In this document: positions 17,534 to 26,666 of the stretch, in pieces
How positions within the stretch are numbered: the stretch's first letter is position 1
How the letters are laid out: each line of letters starts with the position of its first letter
Notes under the pieces: generated by a model
The model's input: only the letters and a program-made list of their open reading frames with translations
Told to the model about the DNA's origin: nothing
Databases searched by the model: none
Made by a program: the position numbers and the translations under genes
From: Cylindrospermum stagnale PCC 7417
GTDB lineage: Bacteria; Cyanobacteriota; Cyanobacteriia; Cyanobacteriales; Nostocaceae
Assembly (NCBI RefSeq): GCF_000317535.1
Contig: NC_019757.1
Span: forward strand, 1-64,000
Direction: 5' to 3'
DNA length: 64,000 nt

Positions 17534-18322
17534 TCACTTTTCAGCAATTAGGGCTTTCATCGGCCAGTTTAATTTGTATATTCCCTCGCTGTGTTCTATT
17601 TCAAAAAAATCTCTGAGTCCTTTACGAGTTTGTTCTATTCTTTCTGGTTCTTCTCCAGGAAATAGATTCATTGCTAAAATCTTATAGAGAAATGTGGCAA
17701 TATCATTTTCTGAGGGGAAGTCCCATTTCTGGAGTAATTCTACTACTTGAACTTTTTCGCTTTTAAATCCATTGATGAAGCATAAAGAATCAGCAAATTC
17801 TGCCGTTAAAAATTTCGCCTCATGCCCACCTTCGCGGTATTTACTAACTATAGAGTCGAAATATCTGGATGCTGAACTTCCTTGAAAAACATCACCGATG
17901 AATAATAATCCGCCCGGTTTTAATGCCTTGTAAATATTTGCCACCACTTGGGTTTGACTTAAAGCGTCATGGAATGTGCCAAAACTCCAAGCTTTATCAA
18001 ACGATTCTGGGGGGAGATTTAAGTCTTCAGAACTACTAACTAAAACTTCAACCTGTGGCAGATTAACTCTTGCTTTCAGGCGTTCGAGTAGATACGCTGA
18101 AGGATCGCTAACTAAATATTTTCCCTGGGGACCAACTGCTTGTGCGATCGCTTTACAAAAAACGCCATTTCCTTCCCAAAATCCTAAGATATGTTCTCCC
18201 GGTTGGGGATTGAGGTATTGAAACATCACTTTAAAGTCATGTTTTCTCGACTGAGGATAGGCAGCCCCTGCTTCCCCAGCCAGTTTAGCTCTCATTTTAA
18301 TTAGCTCTTCGGATTCAAACAT
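17534..18322 (-). CDS. Class I SAM-dependent methyltransferase-like protein
   Basis: A 262-residue Rossmann methyltransferase fold. The segment 'GEHILGFWEGNGVFCKAI' occupies motif I, but the usual Asp/Glu-x-Gly-x-Gly-x-Gly reads GFWEGNG, so it is degenerate. An acidic residue at the end of beta-2 is present ('YLVSDPSAYLLERL'), as is 'ALKPGGLLFIGDVF' (motif III). It would be expected to methylate an oxygen or carbon of the polyketide. Because motif I is unusual, a non-methylating role, as in some polyketide-pathway relatives, is possible. It lies 29 bases downstream of the second FAD hydroxylase. Confidence 0.75.
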   Translation of the reverse strand: MFESEELIKMRAKLAGEAGAAYPQSRKHDFKVMFQYLNPQPGEHILGFWEGNGVFCKAIAQAVGPQGKYLVSDPSAYLLERLKARVNLPQVEVLVSSSEDLNLPPESFDKAWSFGTFHDALSQTQVVANIYKALKPGGLLFIGDVFQGSSASRYFDSIVSKYREGGHEAKFLTAEFADSLCFINGFKSEKVQVVELLQKWDFPSENDIATFLYKILAMNLFPGEEPERIEQTRKGLRDFFEIEHSEGIYKLNWPMKALIAEK

Positions 18323-18351
18323 TTTACTCGACTCCTTTGCTCGCCGGCATT

Positions 18352-19626
18352 CTACAAGCTAAATTTGACCTTGACATGAGGCGGAAAAGCCCCAAACGCA
18401 AACAGTCGCGCCCGAATATCACTCAACAGTGGCAGACGCAAATATATCGGCAGCTTTAACGAGTTATCCGCTTGCACTGCTTTGGCGGTAATCCGCTTCT
18501 GCGTAAATGACTGAAATCCTTGGATGACTTTGATTGCCAACTCGCGCTGGCGCTGCACTGCCGCCAAATGACCGAGCTGTAGTTCGTCGCGCTTCAGGGG
18601 TTCTGAAAGGACGTTCGCCGCCGCCACAGCATCCTGAATTGCATAGGTGATGCCAACCCCACCCAGAGGCGACATCACATGGGCAGCGTCACCCAGCAAC
18701 AGCAAACCAGGGCGATACCACTGGGAGAGTCTGCCCATTTGGACTGAGAGGAGCGATGTCTGCTGCCAATCTTTTAGATGTTCGACGCGATCGCTAAACT
18801 CTGGAATTACCTCGACAATCGACTGTTGCAGGGTCTTTATTCCCTCTGCCTGCATCTGGCGGTAGGAACCCTTAGGAATGACTGCGGCAATCTGCCAATT
18901 TCCATCAAAGGTGTTGTATGTAACTAAGACGCGCTTGCTGCCATAGCGCACCCTCAAACCTTCTGACTCCGAGGAGTGTCGAGGTAGGCGAAACCAAAGC
19001 AGATCCATTGGTGCTGCCGTCTCTATTAGTTCCATACCTGCTAATTTACGGATTGGTGAGAAGCGCCCGTCTGCGGCTACAGTCAAGTGCGATCGCACTT
19101 CGTGCCAGCCTCCCTGTCCTCGATAGCGGACACCGCGAATGATTCCGTCTTCTTCAATCAGTTGTTGCACATTCGCACCCGCGACTAACTGAAAGTTGGA
19201 ATAGCGTTTCGCCTCATTCGTGAGGAATTCAATCAACTTTACCTGGGGAATAATTGTGATATAAGGATGCCGAGTCTGCAACTGGCTAAAGTCTGCAAAG
19301 GTTACAGTTTGTCCGCCGATGCTAAATTCCATTTTGCCCGTCTTGGAGTGGGGAACCTGCTTGAGCAAGCGATCCGTCAGCCCCAATTCGTCCATAATTT
19401 CCATCGCCCCGGCTTGAATTAAGTCTCCTCGGAAGTCGCGCTCAAAGGTTTTGTGTGCTTCCAGCAAGATCACAGGAATGCCTTGACGCGCCAACAGCAG
19501 TGCCAAAACTACCCCTGTCGGCCCGCCCCCTACGATACAGCAGTTTGTTTGCTGTACGTCGAGAATGGTGTCGGGAGTTGGGGTTTCTTTGATAATTCTG
19601 GTTGTTTGTTCTTTGGGTTCAGACAT
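18352..19626 (-). CDS. FAD-dependent aromatic hydroxylase, copy 2
   Basis: A 424-residue class A flavoprotein monooxygenase. The FAD-binding GxGxxG is 'CCIVGGGPTG', the DG motif is 'VAADGRFSPIRKL', and the GD motif is 'LLLLGDAAHVMSPLGGVG'. Such enzymes hydroxylate phenols or quinones using NAD(P)H and oxygen, and are standard tailoring enzymes in aromatic polyketide pathways. It is a close paralogue of the gene at 19874-21256, with long identical stretches around 'RGVRYRGQGGWHEVRSHLTV'. The two are separated by a MITE-like repeat. Confidence 0.88.
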   Translation of the reverse strand: MSEPKEQTTRIIKETPTPDTILDVQQTNCCIVGGGPTGVVLALLLARQGIPVILLEAHKTFERDFRGDLIQAGAMEIMDELGLTDRLLKQVPHSKTGKMEFSIGGQTVTFADFSQLQTRHPYITIIPQVKLIEFLTNEAKRYSNFQLVAGANVQQLIEEDGIIRGVRYRGQGGWHEVRSHLTVAADGRFSPIRKLAGMELIETAAPMDLLWFRLPRHSSESEGLRVRYGSKRVLVTYNTFDGNWQIAAVIPKGSYRQMQAEGIKTLQQSIVEVIPEFSDRVEHLKDWQQTSLLSVQMGRLSQWYRPGLLLLGDAAHVMSPLGGVGITYAIQDAVAAANVLSEPLKRDELQLGHLAAVQRQRELAIKVIQGFQSFTQKRITAKAVQADNSLKLPIYLRLPLLSDIRARLFAFGAFPPHVKVKFSL

Positions 19627-19648
19627 ATAGATTTTCAGAATATTCTTT

Positions 19649-19774
19649 AGGACTAAAGCTGCGTATCACAATAAACATCGATTGTCGGCTGCGTCAGACT
19701 CGATAAATCTGGCAAATAAACAGATTTTTGACATCTGACCCACCCGACAAAGCCGTGCCAGTTGCGTAAGTCCT
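19649..19774. repeat. MITE-like element, degenerate copy between the two hydroxylases
   Basis: A 126-base element whose right end is TTGCGTAAGTCCT (19762-19774), identical to the right end of the 129-base element at 32024-32152. The left end is degenerate (AGGACT at 19649-19654). The interior shares 'GCGTCAGACTC' and 'CATCTGAC.CACCCGACAA' with that element. It has no coding capacity. It lies in the 247-base gap between the tandem FAD monooxygenases and may be a relic of an insertion after their duplication. Confidence 0.65.
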
Positions 19775-19873
19775 GTTCTTGTAGAATCAATTCTGGGAGC
19801 GCAAAATCTGATGGAAAAAGTCTTTTTTCAGGTTTTAGACCGCAGATAAACGCAGCTGTTTTTGACTGATTAG

Positions 19874-21256
19874 TTATTTTGCGGATAGGTTCTCAGCTAT
19901 TGTTGATGCTTTTTGAGATGACTTGTCACCAGTCTCATACTCAGCATCCGGCAACGCATATTCGGTTTTCAGATGAGGTGGGAAAACGCCAAACGCTAGG
20001 ATTTCGGCAACGATATTACGCAAAAATGGCAAACCCCAATATGGCGGCAGATGATAAGTGTTTTCGGCTCGGATTGCTTTGGCTGTAACATTCTTTTGCA
20101 GAAAAGCCTGAAACGACTGGATAACTTTAATCGGCAACTCGCGCTGACGCTGGACTTTTGCTAGATGATGTAGCTGCAATTTACCGCGCTTGAGCGGCTC
20201 AATCAAGATGTTTGCAGCCGTTACAGCATCCTGAATCGCATAGTTGATGCCAACTCCACCCAAAGGCAACATGACGTGGGCGGCGTCACCAATCACCAAC
20301 AAGCCAGGGCGATACCATCGGGAGAGTCTGCCCAATTCGAGGGAAATTCGCGCTGTCTGCTTCCAATCTTGCAAATGGTGTACGCGATCGCTAAACTCTG
20401 GAACTACCCCAACAATAGACTGCTGCATTGCCTCTATACCCGCTGCCTGAATCTGGCGAAAGTCAGCTTTGGGAATATAGTAGGCAATCTGCCAATTTCC
20501 ATCATAGGTATTGAATTTAACTAAAATGCGCTTTTTACCAAAATGCGAGATTACCCCCTCTGCTTCATGAGAATATCGCGGTAGGCGGAACCAAAATAGC
20601 TCAAGGGGCATGGCCATTTTGTTAAATTCCATGCCTGCTAATTTACGGATATTAGAGAACCGCCCGTCTGCGGCTACAGTCAGGTGCGATCGCACTTCGT
20701 GCCAGCCCCCCTGTCCCCGATAGCGAACACCGCGAATCATTCCGTCTTCTTCGATCAGTTGTTGCACGTTTGCACCCATGAGCAACTGAAAGTTTGGGTA
20801 GCGTTTCGCCTCAATAGTCAGAAAATCTAGCAGCTTTCCCTGGGGAATAATTGTCATGTAAGGATATCGAGTTTGCATCAAACCACTTACATCCGCAAAT
20901 GTAATGTTTTTCCCGCCCACGAGGAATTTAATTGTTTCAGTCGTAGAGTAGGGAAGTTCAGCCAACAAGCGATCGCTTAAACCCATTTCGTCGAGTAGTC
21001 CCATCGCCCCAGCGTGAAGGACATCACCCCGAAAGTCACGGTTGAAGTTCTTCTGGGCCTCAATCAGCGTCACGGGAATGCCTTGACGTGCCAACAGCAA
21101 TGCCAGAACCGCCCCTGTCGGTCCACCGCCTACAATACAACAGCTTGTTTGCTGCACGTCAAGAATGACATCGGGAGTTGAAGATTCTTTATTAGTTATG
21201 GGAGTTTGTTCTACAGATTGAGACACGCCAATTCTCCGAATAATTTTGTCAATCAA
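19874..21256 (-). CDS. FAD-dependent aromatic hydroxylase, copy 1
   Basis: A 460-residue class A flavoprotein monooxygenase, paralogue of the gene at 18352. FAD motifs are 'CCIVGGGPTGAVL', 'VAADGRFSNIRKL' and 'LLVIGDAAHVMLPLGGVG'. It has about 20 extra residues at each end compared with copy 2. Two hydroxylases in tandem suggest either two successive oxidations or a divergence in regiochemistry, as in angucycline and tetracycline pathways; this is by analogy. It lies 66 bases downstream of the ActIII-like reductase in the same array. Confidence 0.88.
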   Translation of the reverse strand: MIDKIIRRIGVSQSVEQTPITNKESSTPDVILDVQQTSCCIVGGGPTGAVLALLLARQGIPVTLIEAQKNFNRDFRGDVLHAGAMGLLDEMGLSDRLLAELPYSTTETIKFLVGGKNITFADVSGLMQTRYPYMTIIPQGKLLDFLTIEAKRYPNFQLLMGANVQQLIEEDGMIRGVRYRGQGGWHEVRSHLTVAADGRFSNIRKLAGMEFNKMAMPLELFWFRLPRYSHEAEGVISHFGKKRILVKFNTYDGNWQIAYYIPKADFRQIQAAGIEAMQQSIVGVVPEFSDRVHHLQDWKQTARISLELGRLSRWYRPGLLVIGDAAHVMLPLGGVGINYAIQDAVTAANILIEPLKRGKLQLHHLAKVQRQRELPIKVIQSFQAFLQKNVTAKAIRAENTYHLPPYWGLPFLRNIVAEILAFGVFPPHLKTEYALPDAEYETGDKSSQKASTIAENLSAK

Positions 21257-21322
21257 GTCTTAGAGCAGGTATGAAGTTCTGATTAAATCCCGGATTCACC
21301 ACTATTCTGTCAATGCCTGATT

Positions 21323-22147
21323 TTAATAATTCCCCAACCCGCCGCAGATATTAATAGCCTGCGCCAGTACGGGGGCAGCTATATCTGATGCCAAGTAGAC
21401 TGCCATCGGCGCCACTTCTTCTGGAACCACATAGCGCCCCAAAGGGATGCGCGTTTCAAAACGTTTTAATACTTCCTCAGGTGTTATCCCCCACACATCT
21501 CCATACACCTGCCGAGCCTTTACCGCCAAATCTGTTTCGACAAAGCCAGGGCAAATAGCATTAACTGTCACCCCTGTTTTAGCTAGTTCGAGTCCCAGGG
21601 ATTTTGTAAAGCCAACTACTCCATGTTTAGAGGCTGTATAGGCAGCGGCAAACAAAACCCCTTGCTTACCCCCAGTAGAAGCCATATTAATAATGCGTCC
21701 CCAGCGTCGGTCTAACATACCCGATCGCGTTAGAACTGCACGTGTAACTCGGTAAACACCGTGAAGATTGGTGTCAATGATGTCGTACCAAAGATCAGGA
21801 TCGGTGGCAACAGTTGGACCACCCCCCCCGCGTCCAGCAGTGTTAACCAAAATGTCAATGCGGTTGTGGAGTTGCATCACATCTTCCACCATCCCATCTA
21901 CTAGGGCTTGATCGCGCACATCTGCTACGACTCCAGAAACTTGAATTTTTGTACCATTATTGGCATCAATAGTATTAGCGAGATCCTTCAATATAGATAT
22001 TGAATCATTCAGGTTTCCTTGTTCTCTGGCAGCGATGACTACATGAGACCCGGCAGTCAAAAAACCCTGGGCAATCGCCAATCCAATTCCCCGACTACCT
22101 CCGGTAATCAATGCTACTTTTTCTTTTAAGGGTAATTGCGAAGTCAT
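21323..22147 (-). CDS. ActIII-like polyketide ketoreductase (SDR)
   Basis: A 274-residue SDR that strongly resembles the actinorhodin ketoreductase. It has 'TGGSRGIGLAI', 'NMASTGGKQGV', 'YTASKHGVVGFTKSLGLEL', 'VNAICPGFVETDLA', 'IPLGRYV.PEEVA' and the C-terminal 'INICGGLGNY', all characteristic of polyketide C9 ketoreductases rather than general SDRs. The catalytic set is Asn127, Ser157, Tyr170 and Lys174. These four are each offset by exactly 13 from ActKR numbering as I recall it. The stereocontrol PGG motif is GGG here (107-109). It is expected to reduce one keto group of an ACP-bound poly-beta-ketone before or with first-ring closure. Confidence 0.88.
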   Translation of the reverse strand: MTSQLPLKEKVALITGGSRGIGLAIAQGFLTAGSHVVIAAREQGNLNDSISILKDLANTIDANNGTKIQVSGVVADVRDQALVDGMVEDVMQLHNRIDILVNTAGRGGGGPTVATDPDLWYDIIDTNLHGVYRVTRAVLTRSGMLDRRWGRIINMASTGGKQGVLFAAAYTASKHGVVGFTKSLGLELAKTGVTVNAICPGFVETDLAVKARQVYGDVWGITPEEVLKRFETRIPLGRYVVPEEVAPMAVYLASDIAAPVLAQAINICGGLGNY

Positions 22148-22424
22148 TTAAATCTCTCTCTATTTTGAGTTGCTTTTACTTAAATCACAGGTGGCATTAC
22201 TGCGGCTTTTTTGAAAGCTCAAAGAATTAGCCTCTTTTTGGCTAAGAAGACTTTTCGTGGCACAACCAAGTCGTATGTTTCGTCTTTTTATTTTCTGCTA
22301 AAACTTTGCTTGAGTAATTCAAAAACTCTTTTTTTCCTCAGATTCATCACCAGAAAGTAGGTTCATCGGCATATAAGTTCTGATGACTTTATCCCAGATA
22401 ACTTATTGCTATGCAACTCCTTAT

Positions 22425-23183
22425 TCAATTTTTAATCATGGCGACAACCCGACTCCAACCTGCTCCACAATTACGAACCTTGATGGGGAAACAAGCTACA
22501 GTAAAACCCGTATTTACAGGAATCTTGTCAAGATTAGCAAGTCTTTCAATCTGGCAGTATTCCTTTTCTCTCCCATATAAGTGAGCAGGCCACAAAACAT
22601 CCGACTGCTGCTTTTCTTGATATTCTGACAACATTCTATGAAACGGCGCATCAAAACCGAAACTATCTATGCCGATGACTTTCACGCCTCGTAAAACCAA
22701 CCACTCAGTTGCCTCACGAGTCACACCACGGAATTTGGTAAAGTATTCAGCTTTTCCCCAATACTTGTCGGCTCCAGTCCTCAACAATACGATATCATAA
22801 GGTTTAATATCATATTTCATAGTTGCTAACTTTTGCTCGATTTCCGCAGAAGTTATCGTTTCATCGGCTGGACATTCTGAACAGTCGATTAGCACCCCAT
22901 CATGAAAAAACCAATCAAGGGGCAAATCTTCAATTGTTTTAGCCGTTTTTCCTTCAGATAAAGGACCATAATGAGCAGGAGCATCTATGTGGGTTCCTGA
23001 ATGAGTTGTTAATTTAACAAACTCAATGGATAACCCTATTCCATCCGGAAATGCCGTGTGATCAATTCCGGCTGGTTTGCCTAGTAAGTCAGCTCCTTCC
23101 TGATGATTCACATACTCAATTTGAACAGGAACAGGTTCGCCCTCTGTGGGTTCCATCGTCACGCTAAGGTCAATTAGTTGCAT
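22425..23183 (-). CDS. Putative cyclase / kynurenine-formamidase-like metal-dependent enzyme
   Basis: A 252-residue member of the 'putative cyclase' family (PF04199 by motif). It carries the exact signature HxGTHxDxPxH as 'HSGTHIDAPAH' (residues 61-71), which binds the metal. The family includes formamidases and proteins found in aromatic polyketide clusters such as the OxyN/MtmX group. Its setting next to the PKS and ActIII-like reductase favours a cyclase role, perhaps in closing a later ring. The 277-base gap after it contains only AT-rich sequence and a weak 6-base inverted repeat at 22227-22245. Confidence 0.82.
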   Translation of the reverse strand: MQLIDLSVTMEPTEGEPVPVQIEYVNHQEGADLLGKPAGIDHTAFPDGIGLSIEFVKLTTHSGTHIDAPAHYGPLSEGKTAKTIEDLPLDWFFHDGVLIDCSECPADETITSAEIEQKLATMKYDIKPYDIVLLRTGADKYWGKAEYFTKFRGVTREATEWLVLRGVKVIGIDSFGFDAPFHRMLSEYQEKQQSDVLWPAHLYGREKEYCQIERLANLDKIPVNTGFTVACFPIKVRNCGAGWSRVVAMIKN

Positions 23184-23351
23184 AACTGATCATTTTCTCT
23201 AAGGGGATATTTTTCCAAACCCCATGGGTTTTTACTCCTAATCTCTTGCTTGATGTTGGACATTGGGGTCTCACACCTTCATCTCACCTTTGGGGAAATA
23301 AAGCAGTTTTCAAGTTAAACAAAAGCTGAATTTTCCCCTCAGTTTGTCAAT

Positions 23352-26300
23352 TTAATTGCTCAGGATTTTTTGGCTAAGTTCGTCAAGAATTTCATCAGTA
23401 AGGCGAATAATGCTGATTCCTTGAAGTAAGTTTTTCCCATGCACATCGATATCCAGTTCTTGTTTGATTTTCTCCCTGAACTCTATTGCTGAAAGCGATT
23501 CTAGTCCCAACTCAGTCAGGGTGTTATCTACTCGCAATTGATTCGGAGATCTACCAAGAATTTTCGCTATCTGAGTTTGAAGATAGTTGATTAAGATTGA
23601 ACGGCGATTGCCAGCATCTACTTTCAACTGTTGTAAAATATTAGCCTGTGTGAACACCTTGTTCGGATATCTTTCGGGGATTGATTCTTCACTTTGCTTG
23701 AAATATTGCTGTTCATTTATTTGAGTAGATTTGTCACGCAGCTCGCTCTGTTGTTCTGTGTCTTCCAGCAGCAACTCAATAATCTGTAAGCGCTGCTGTT
23801 CTAAAAGTTTCACTAATTTTTGAGAATGCATTTTATTACCCTTTTTAGAATCAACCTGATTTTGCTTCACTTGAGTAACAAGTTGAACAGATGTGGTTGG
23901 ATGATCGTTGTCTTTTTCAGTTTCCAGCCAGTAGCGTTGCCTTTGGAATGGATAGGTCGGTAAAACTACTCGGCGTCGCAGATAATCCTTGTCAAAGCCA
24001 GCCCAATCTACTTTCGCCCCACCTACATACAACTGTCCCAAACTCTGTAATAGGACTTGCCAATCGTTTTTTCCGGGATATAAACTAGGTAGCCAAGTGC
24101 CAAATCCTTCTGGCAAACACTGACGTCCCGTTCCTAACAAAATTGGCTTAGACCCACACTCTAGAAATACTTCATAGCCGAGGCTATGTAGTGTGTTTAT
24201 GCCCGCTAAAAAGTTGACGGGTGAAAGGATGTGACGGCACCAGTATTCAGGCGTTGTCAGCTCGTGGGTGACCGCTTCTCCAGTCAGATTAGAGATCATG
24301 CTAATTTTTGGAGGCGAATAAGATATTTCCCTAGCAACTTGTTTAAACTCGGCGATTATTGGCTCCATTAGCGGCGAGTGGAAGGCATGAGAAACCTGCA
24401 ACTGCTTGCTCTTAATTCCCTCAATTTCAAACCTCGCCACCACCGCTTTTACTGCTTGCTCATCTCCAGAAATAACTGTGCTTTCTGGACTATTGATGGC
24501 AGCAATCACCACTTTTGCGGCAGACTCTTCTATGACAGCAGTAACCTGCTGTTGGTTCGCCATTAGTGCTACCATCATGCCCCCCTTCGGTAATTGCTGT
24601 ATTAGCTTTCCTCGGGCTACAATTAATTTCAAAGCGTCTTCAAGGGAGAAAACTCCGGCGACACAAGCAGCAATATATTCTCCGACACTGTGACCCATGA
24701 CAGCGGACGGAGTTATTCCCCAAGACTGCCACAAACAATACAAAGCATATTCAAGCGCAAATAGACAGGGTTGAGTGTAAGCGGTTTCATCTAGCGGCGA
24801 GTTTTCCCCTGGTCGAGGATAGATAACCTCAAGCAAGGATTTCTCTAAATAGGGCTGTAAAATTTCATTGCACCGTTCGAGAGCCTTTCTAAAAGTTGGC
24901 TGTGTTTCGTAGAGTTGTCGTCCCATCTCAACATATTGAGAACCCTGTCCGGTGAACAAGAAAGCAATTTTAGCTGGCTCTGAATTATTTATTTCCCCAC
25001 TGCTAAATCCCACCGCTTCTTCATTTTGATGGAAGGCTGCCAATTTGCCCTTAATTTCTTCTGCTGAAGCTCCTACTATACTCAAGCGGTGGTGTAAGTG
25101 CAGCCGTCCTGTATTAGCCGTAAAGCAAATATCAGTTAATGCTTGTTCTGGATGATTACTTAAATGCTGAAGATACAGTTCTACTAACTGCTTGAGTGCA
25201 ACAGAAGTCTTTGCAGATATGACTAGAATATGCTCTGGACGTTCCCACTCGGAATTAACAGATTCAAGTTCGGGAGCTTCTTGCACCAGCATACAGGAAT
25301 TGGTGCCACTGATACCAAAGCAATTTAGGGCTGCCATGCGCCGCTGGGAGCTAGTCCAAGGTGTGAGCTGAGTGGGAATTTGAACTGATGTTTTTTCCCA
25401 GTCAAGGCAGGGATTGATTTTCTTGATATTGATCTGAGGTGCAATTTCCTGATTTTGAAGAGATAAGACCAACTTGATTAAAGATGCAATACCGCTCGCT
25501 GGTTCTGGATGTCCAATATTAGCTTTGCATGAACCGACTAATATGGGAGATTCTTTAGAGTGGGAAGGTCCAAAAACTTGTTCAACAGTTGTCAATTCTG
25601 TGGCATCACCAATTGCCGTTCCTGTACCATGAGCCTCAAAATAGCTCACCTCAGCAGGATTAACTTTAGCTTGAGCTAAGACGCGACGCAATAATGCTTG
25701 CTGCGATTCCCCATTAGGTGCAGAAAAACTGTAACTCGCGCCGTCTTGATTGACACCACTACCGCGAATGACTGCTAAGATATTGTCTCGATCAGCGATC
25801 GCATCAGATAGACGTTTGAGAACCACAATACCGCAGCCTTCAGCCCTGACATACCCATCCGCACTGGCATCAAAGACTTTGCAATGGCTATTCAAAGTCA
25901 GTATTCTGCCTTTGTAGGTGTAGAGGTGGACAGTCGGATCAAGTGTTAGGTTAACTCCTCCAGCCAGAGCCATTTCGCATTCGCGTTGACGCAAGCTGGT
26001 ACAGGCTTGGTGGATAGCCACTGACGAAGCAGAGCAAGCTGTATCAATAGTTAAAGCTGGCCCGGTTAGCCCCCAAGTGTAGGAGATTCGTCCGGATGCA
26101 GCGTAGGATTTAACTCCGGTCACAAAAAACAACTCGTGTTGTTTATTCAGTTCAAATGGTCGTTTTTGTACGACATCATTGTAATCTTCAGAAGTTAGAC
26201 CAATGAAAACACCAGTGGGACTACCTGCCAATCTATCTGGTACATACCCCGCTCTTTCCAAAGCCTCCCAACTGACTTCTAAAAGCAAGCGATGTTGCGG

Positions 26301-26666
26301 GTCAATTGCACCTGCCTCTCGAGGCGAAATTCTAAAAAAATCTGGGTCGAATTGGTCGATATCTGTTAAAAAGTAGCCATAACGCAACGGCATTTTGCCA
26401 GTAACGCTGGGATCTGGATCATAATAGTTGTTGAGTGCCCAACGCGCTTCCGGAATTTCTGTAGCCGAATTAGTACCAGAGCGCAGTAATTTCCAAAAGC
26501 TCTCTGGATCGTTGGCTCCAGGAAATCGGCAACTCATGCCAATAATCGCAATAGGTTCAGTCTGATATTTCTCTAGCTTATCTAATTGACTTTCGAGCTG
26601 CTGAATTACAAAATCTGAGTTTTCCAAGGCAGAAGGGAGGTTCGAGTTGTATTCAAATTTATTCAT
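23352..26666 (-). CDS. Type I polyketide synthase, KS-AT-ACP
   Basis: A 1104-residue multidomain synthase. The KS spans about 36-460, with the catalytic triad Cys211 ('DTACSASS'), His346 ('EAHGTGT') and His386 ('KANIGH'). The AT spans about 565-860, with Ser660 in 'GHSVGEY' and 'HAFHSP' (760-765), the signature for malonyl-CoA. A linker is followed by an ACP (about 1025-1095) with the phosphopantetheine Ser1057 in 'GLESLSA'. There is no KR, DH, ER, product-template or thioesterase domain. Alone in its cluster, it must either act once or iterate; the company of ActIII-like reductase and aromatase/cyclases favours iteration to a poly-beta-ketone. It is first in the array, so it is probably near the promoter. 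Confidence 0.92.
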   Translation of the reverse strand: MNKFEYNSNLPSALENSDFVIQQLESQLDKLEKYQTEPIAIIGMSCRFPGANDPESFWKLLRSGTNSATEIPEARWALNNYYDPDPSVTGKMPLRYGYFLTDIDQFDPDFFRISPREAGAIDPQHRLLLEVSWEALERAGYVPDRLAGSPTGVFIGLTSEDYNDVVQKRPFELNKQHELFFVTGVKSYAASGRISYTWGLTGPALTIDTACSASSVAIHQACTSLRQRECEMALAGGVNLTLDPTVHLYTYKGRILTLNSHCKVFDASADGYVRAEGCGIVVLKRLSDAIADRDNILAVIRGSGVNQDGASYSFSAPNGESQQALLRRVLAQAKVNPAEVSYFEAHGTGTAIGDATELTTVEQVFGPSHSKESPILVGSCKANIGHPEPASGIASLIKLVLSLQNQEIAPQINIKKINPCLDWEKTSVQIPTQLTPWTSSQRRMAALNCFGISGTNSCMLVQEAPELESVNSEWERPEHILVISAKTSVALKQLVELYLQHLSNHPEQALTDICFTANTGRLHLHHRLSIVGASAEEIKGKLAAFHQNEEAVGFSSGEINNSEPAKIAFLFTGQGSQYVEMGRQLYETQPTFRKALERCNEILQPYLEKSLLEVIYPRPGENSPLDETAYTQPCLFALEYALYCLWQSWGITPSAVMGHSVGEYIAACVAGVFSLEDALKLIVARGKLIQQLPKGGMMVALMANQQQVTAVIEESAAKVVIAAINSPESTVISGDEQAVKAVVARFEIEGIKSKQLQVSHAFHSPLMEPIIAEFKQVAREISYSPPKISMISNLTGEAVTHELTTPEYWCRHILSPVNFLAGINTLHSLGYEVFLECGSKPILLGTGRQCLPEGFGTWLPSLYPGKNDWQVLLQSLGQLYVGGAKVDWAGFDKDYLRRRVVLPTYPFQRQRYWLETEKDNDHPTTSVQLVTQVKQNQVDSKKGNKMHSQKLVKLLEQQRLQIIELLLEDTEQQSELRDKSTQINEQQYFKQSEESIPERYPNKVFTQANILQQLKVDAGNRRSILINYLQTQIAKILGRSPNQLRVDNTLTELGLESLSAIEFREKIKQELDIDVHGKNLLQGISIIRLTDEILDELSQKILSN

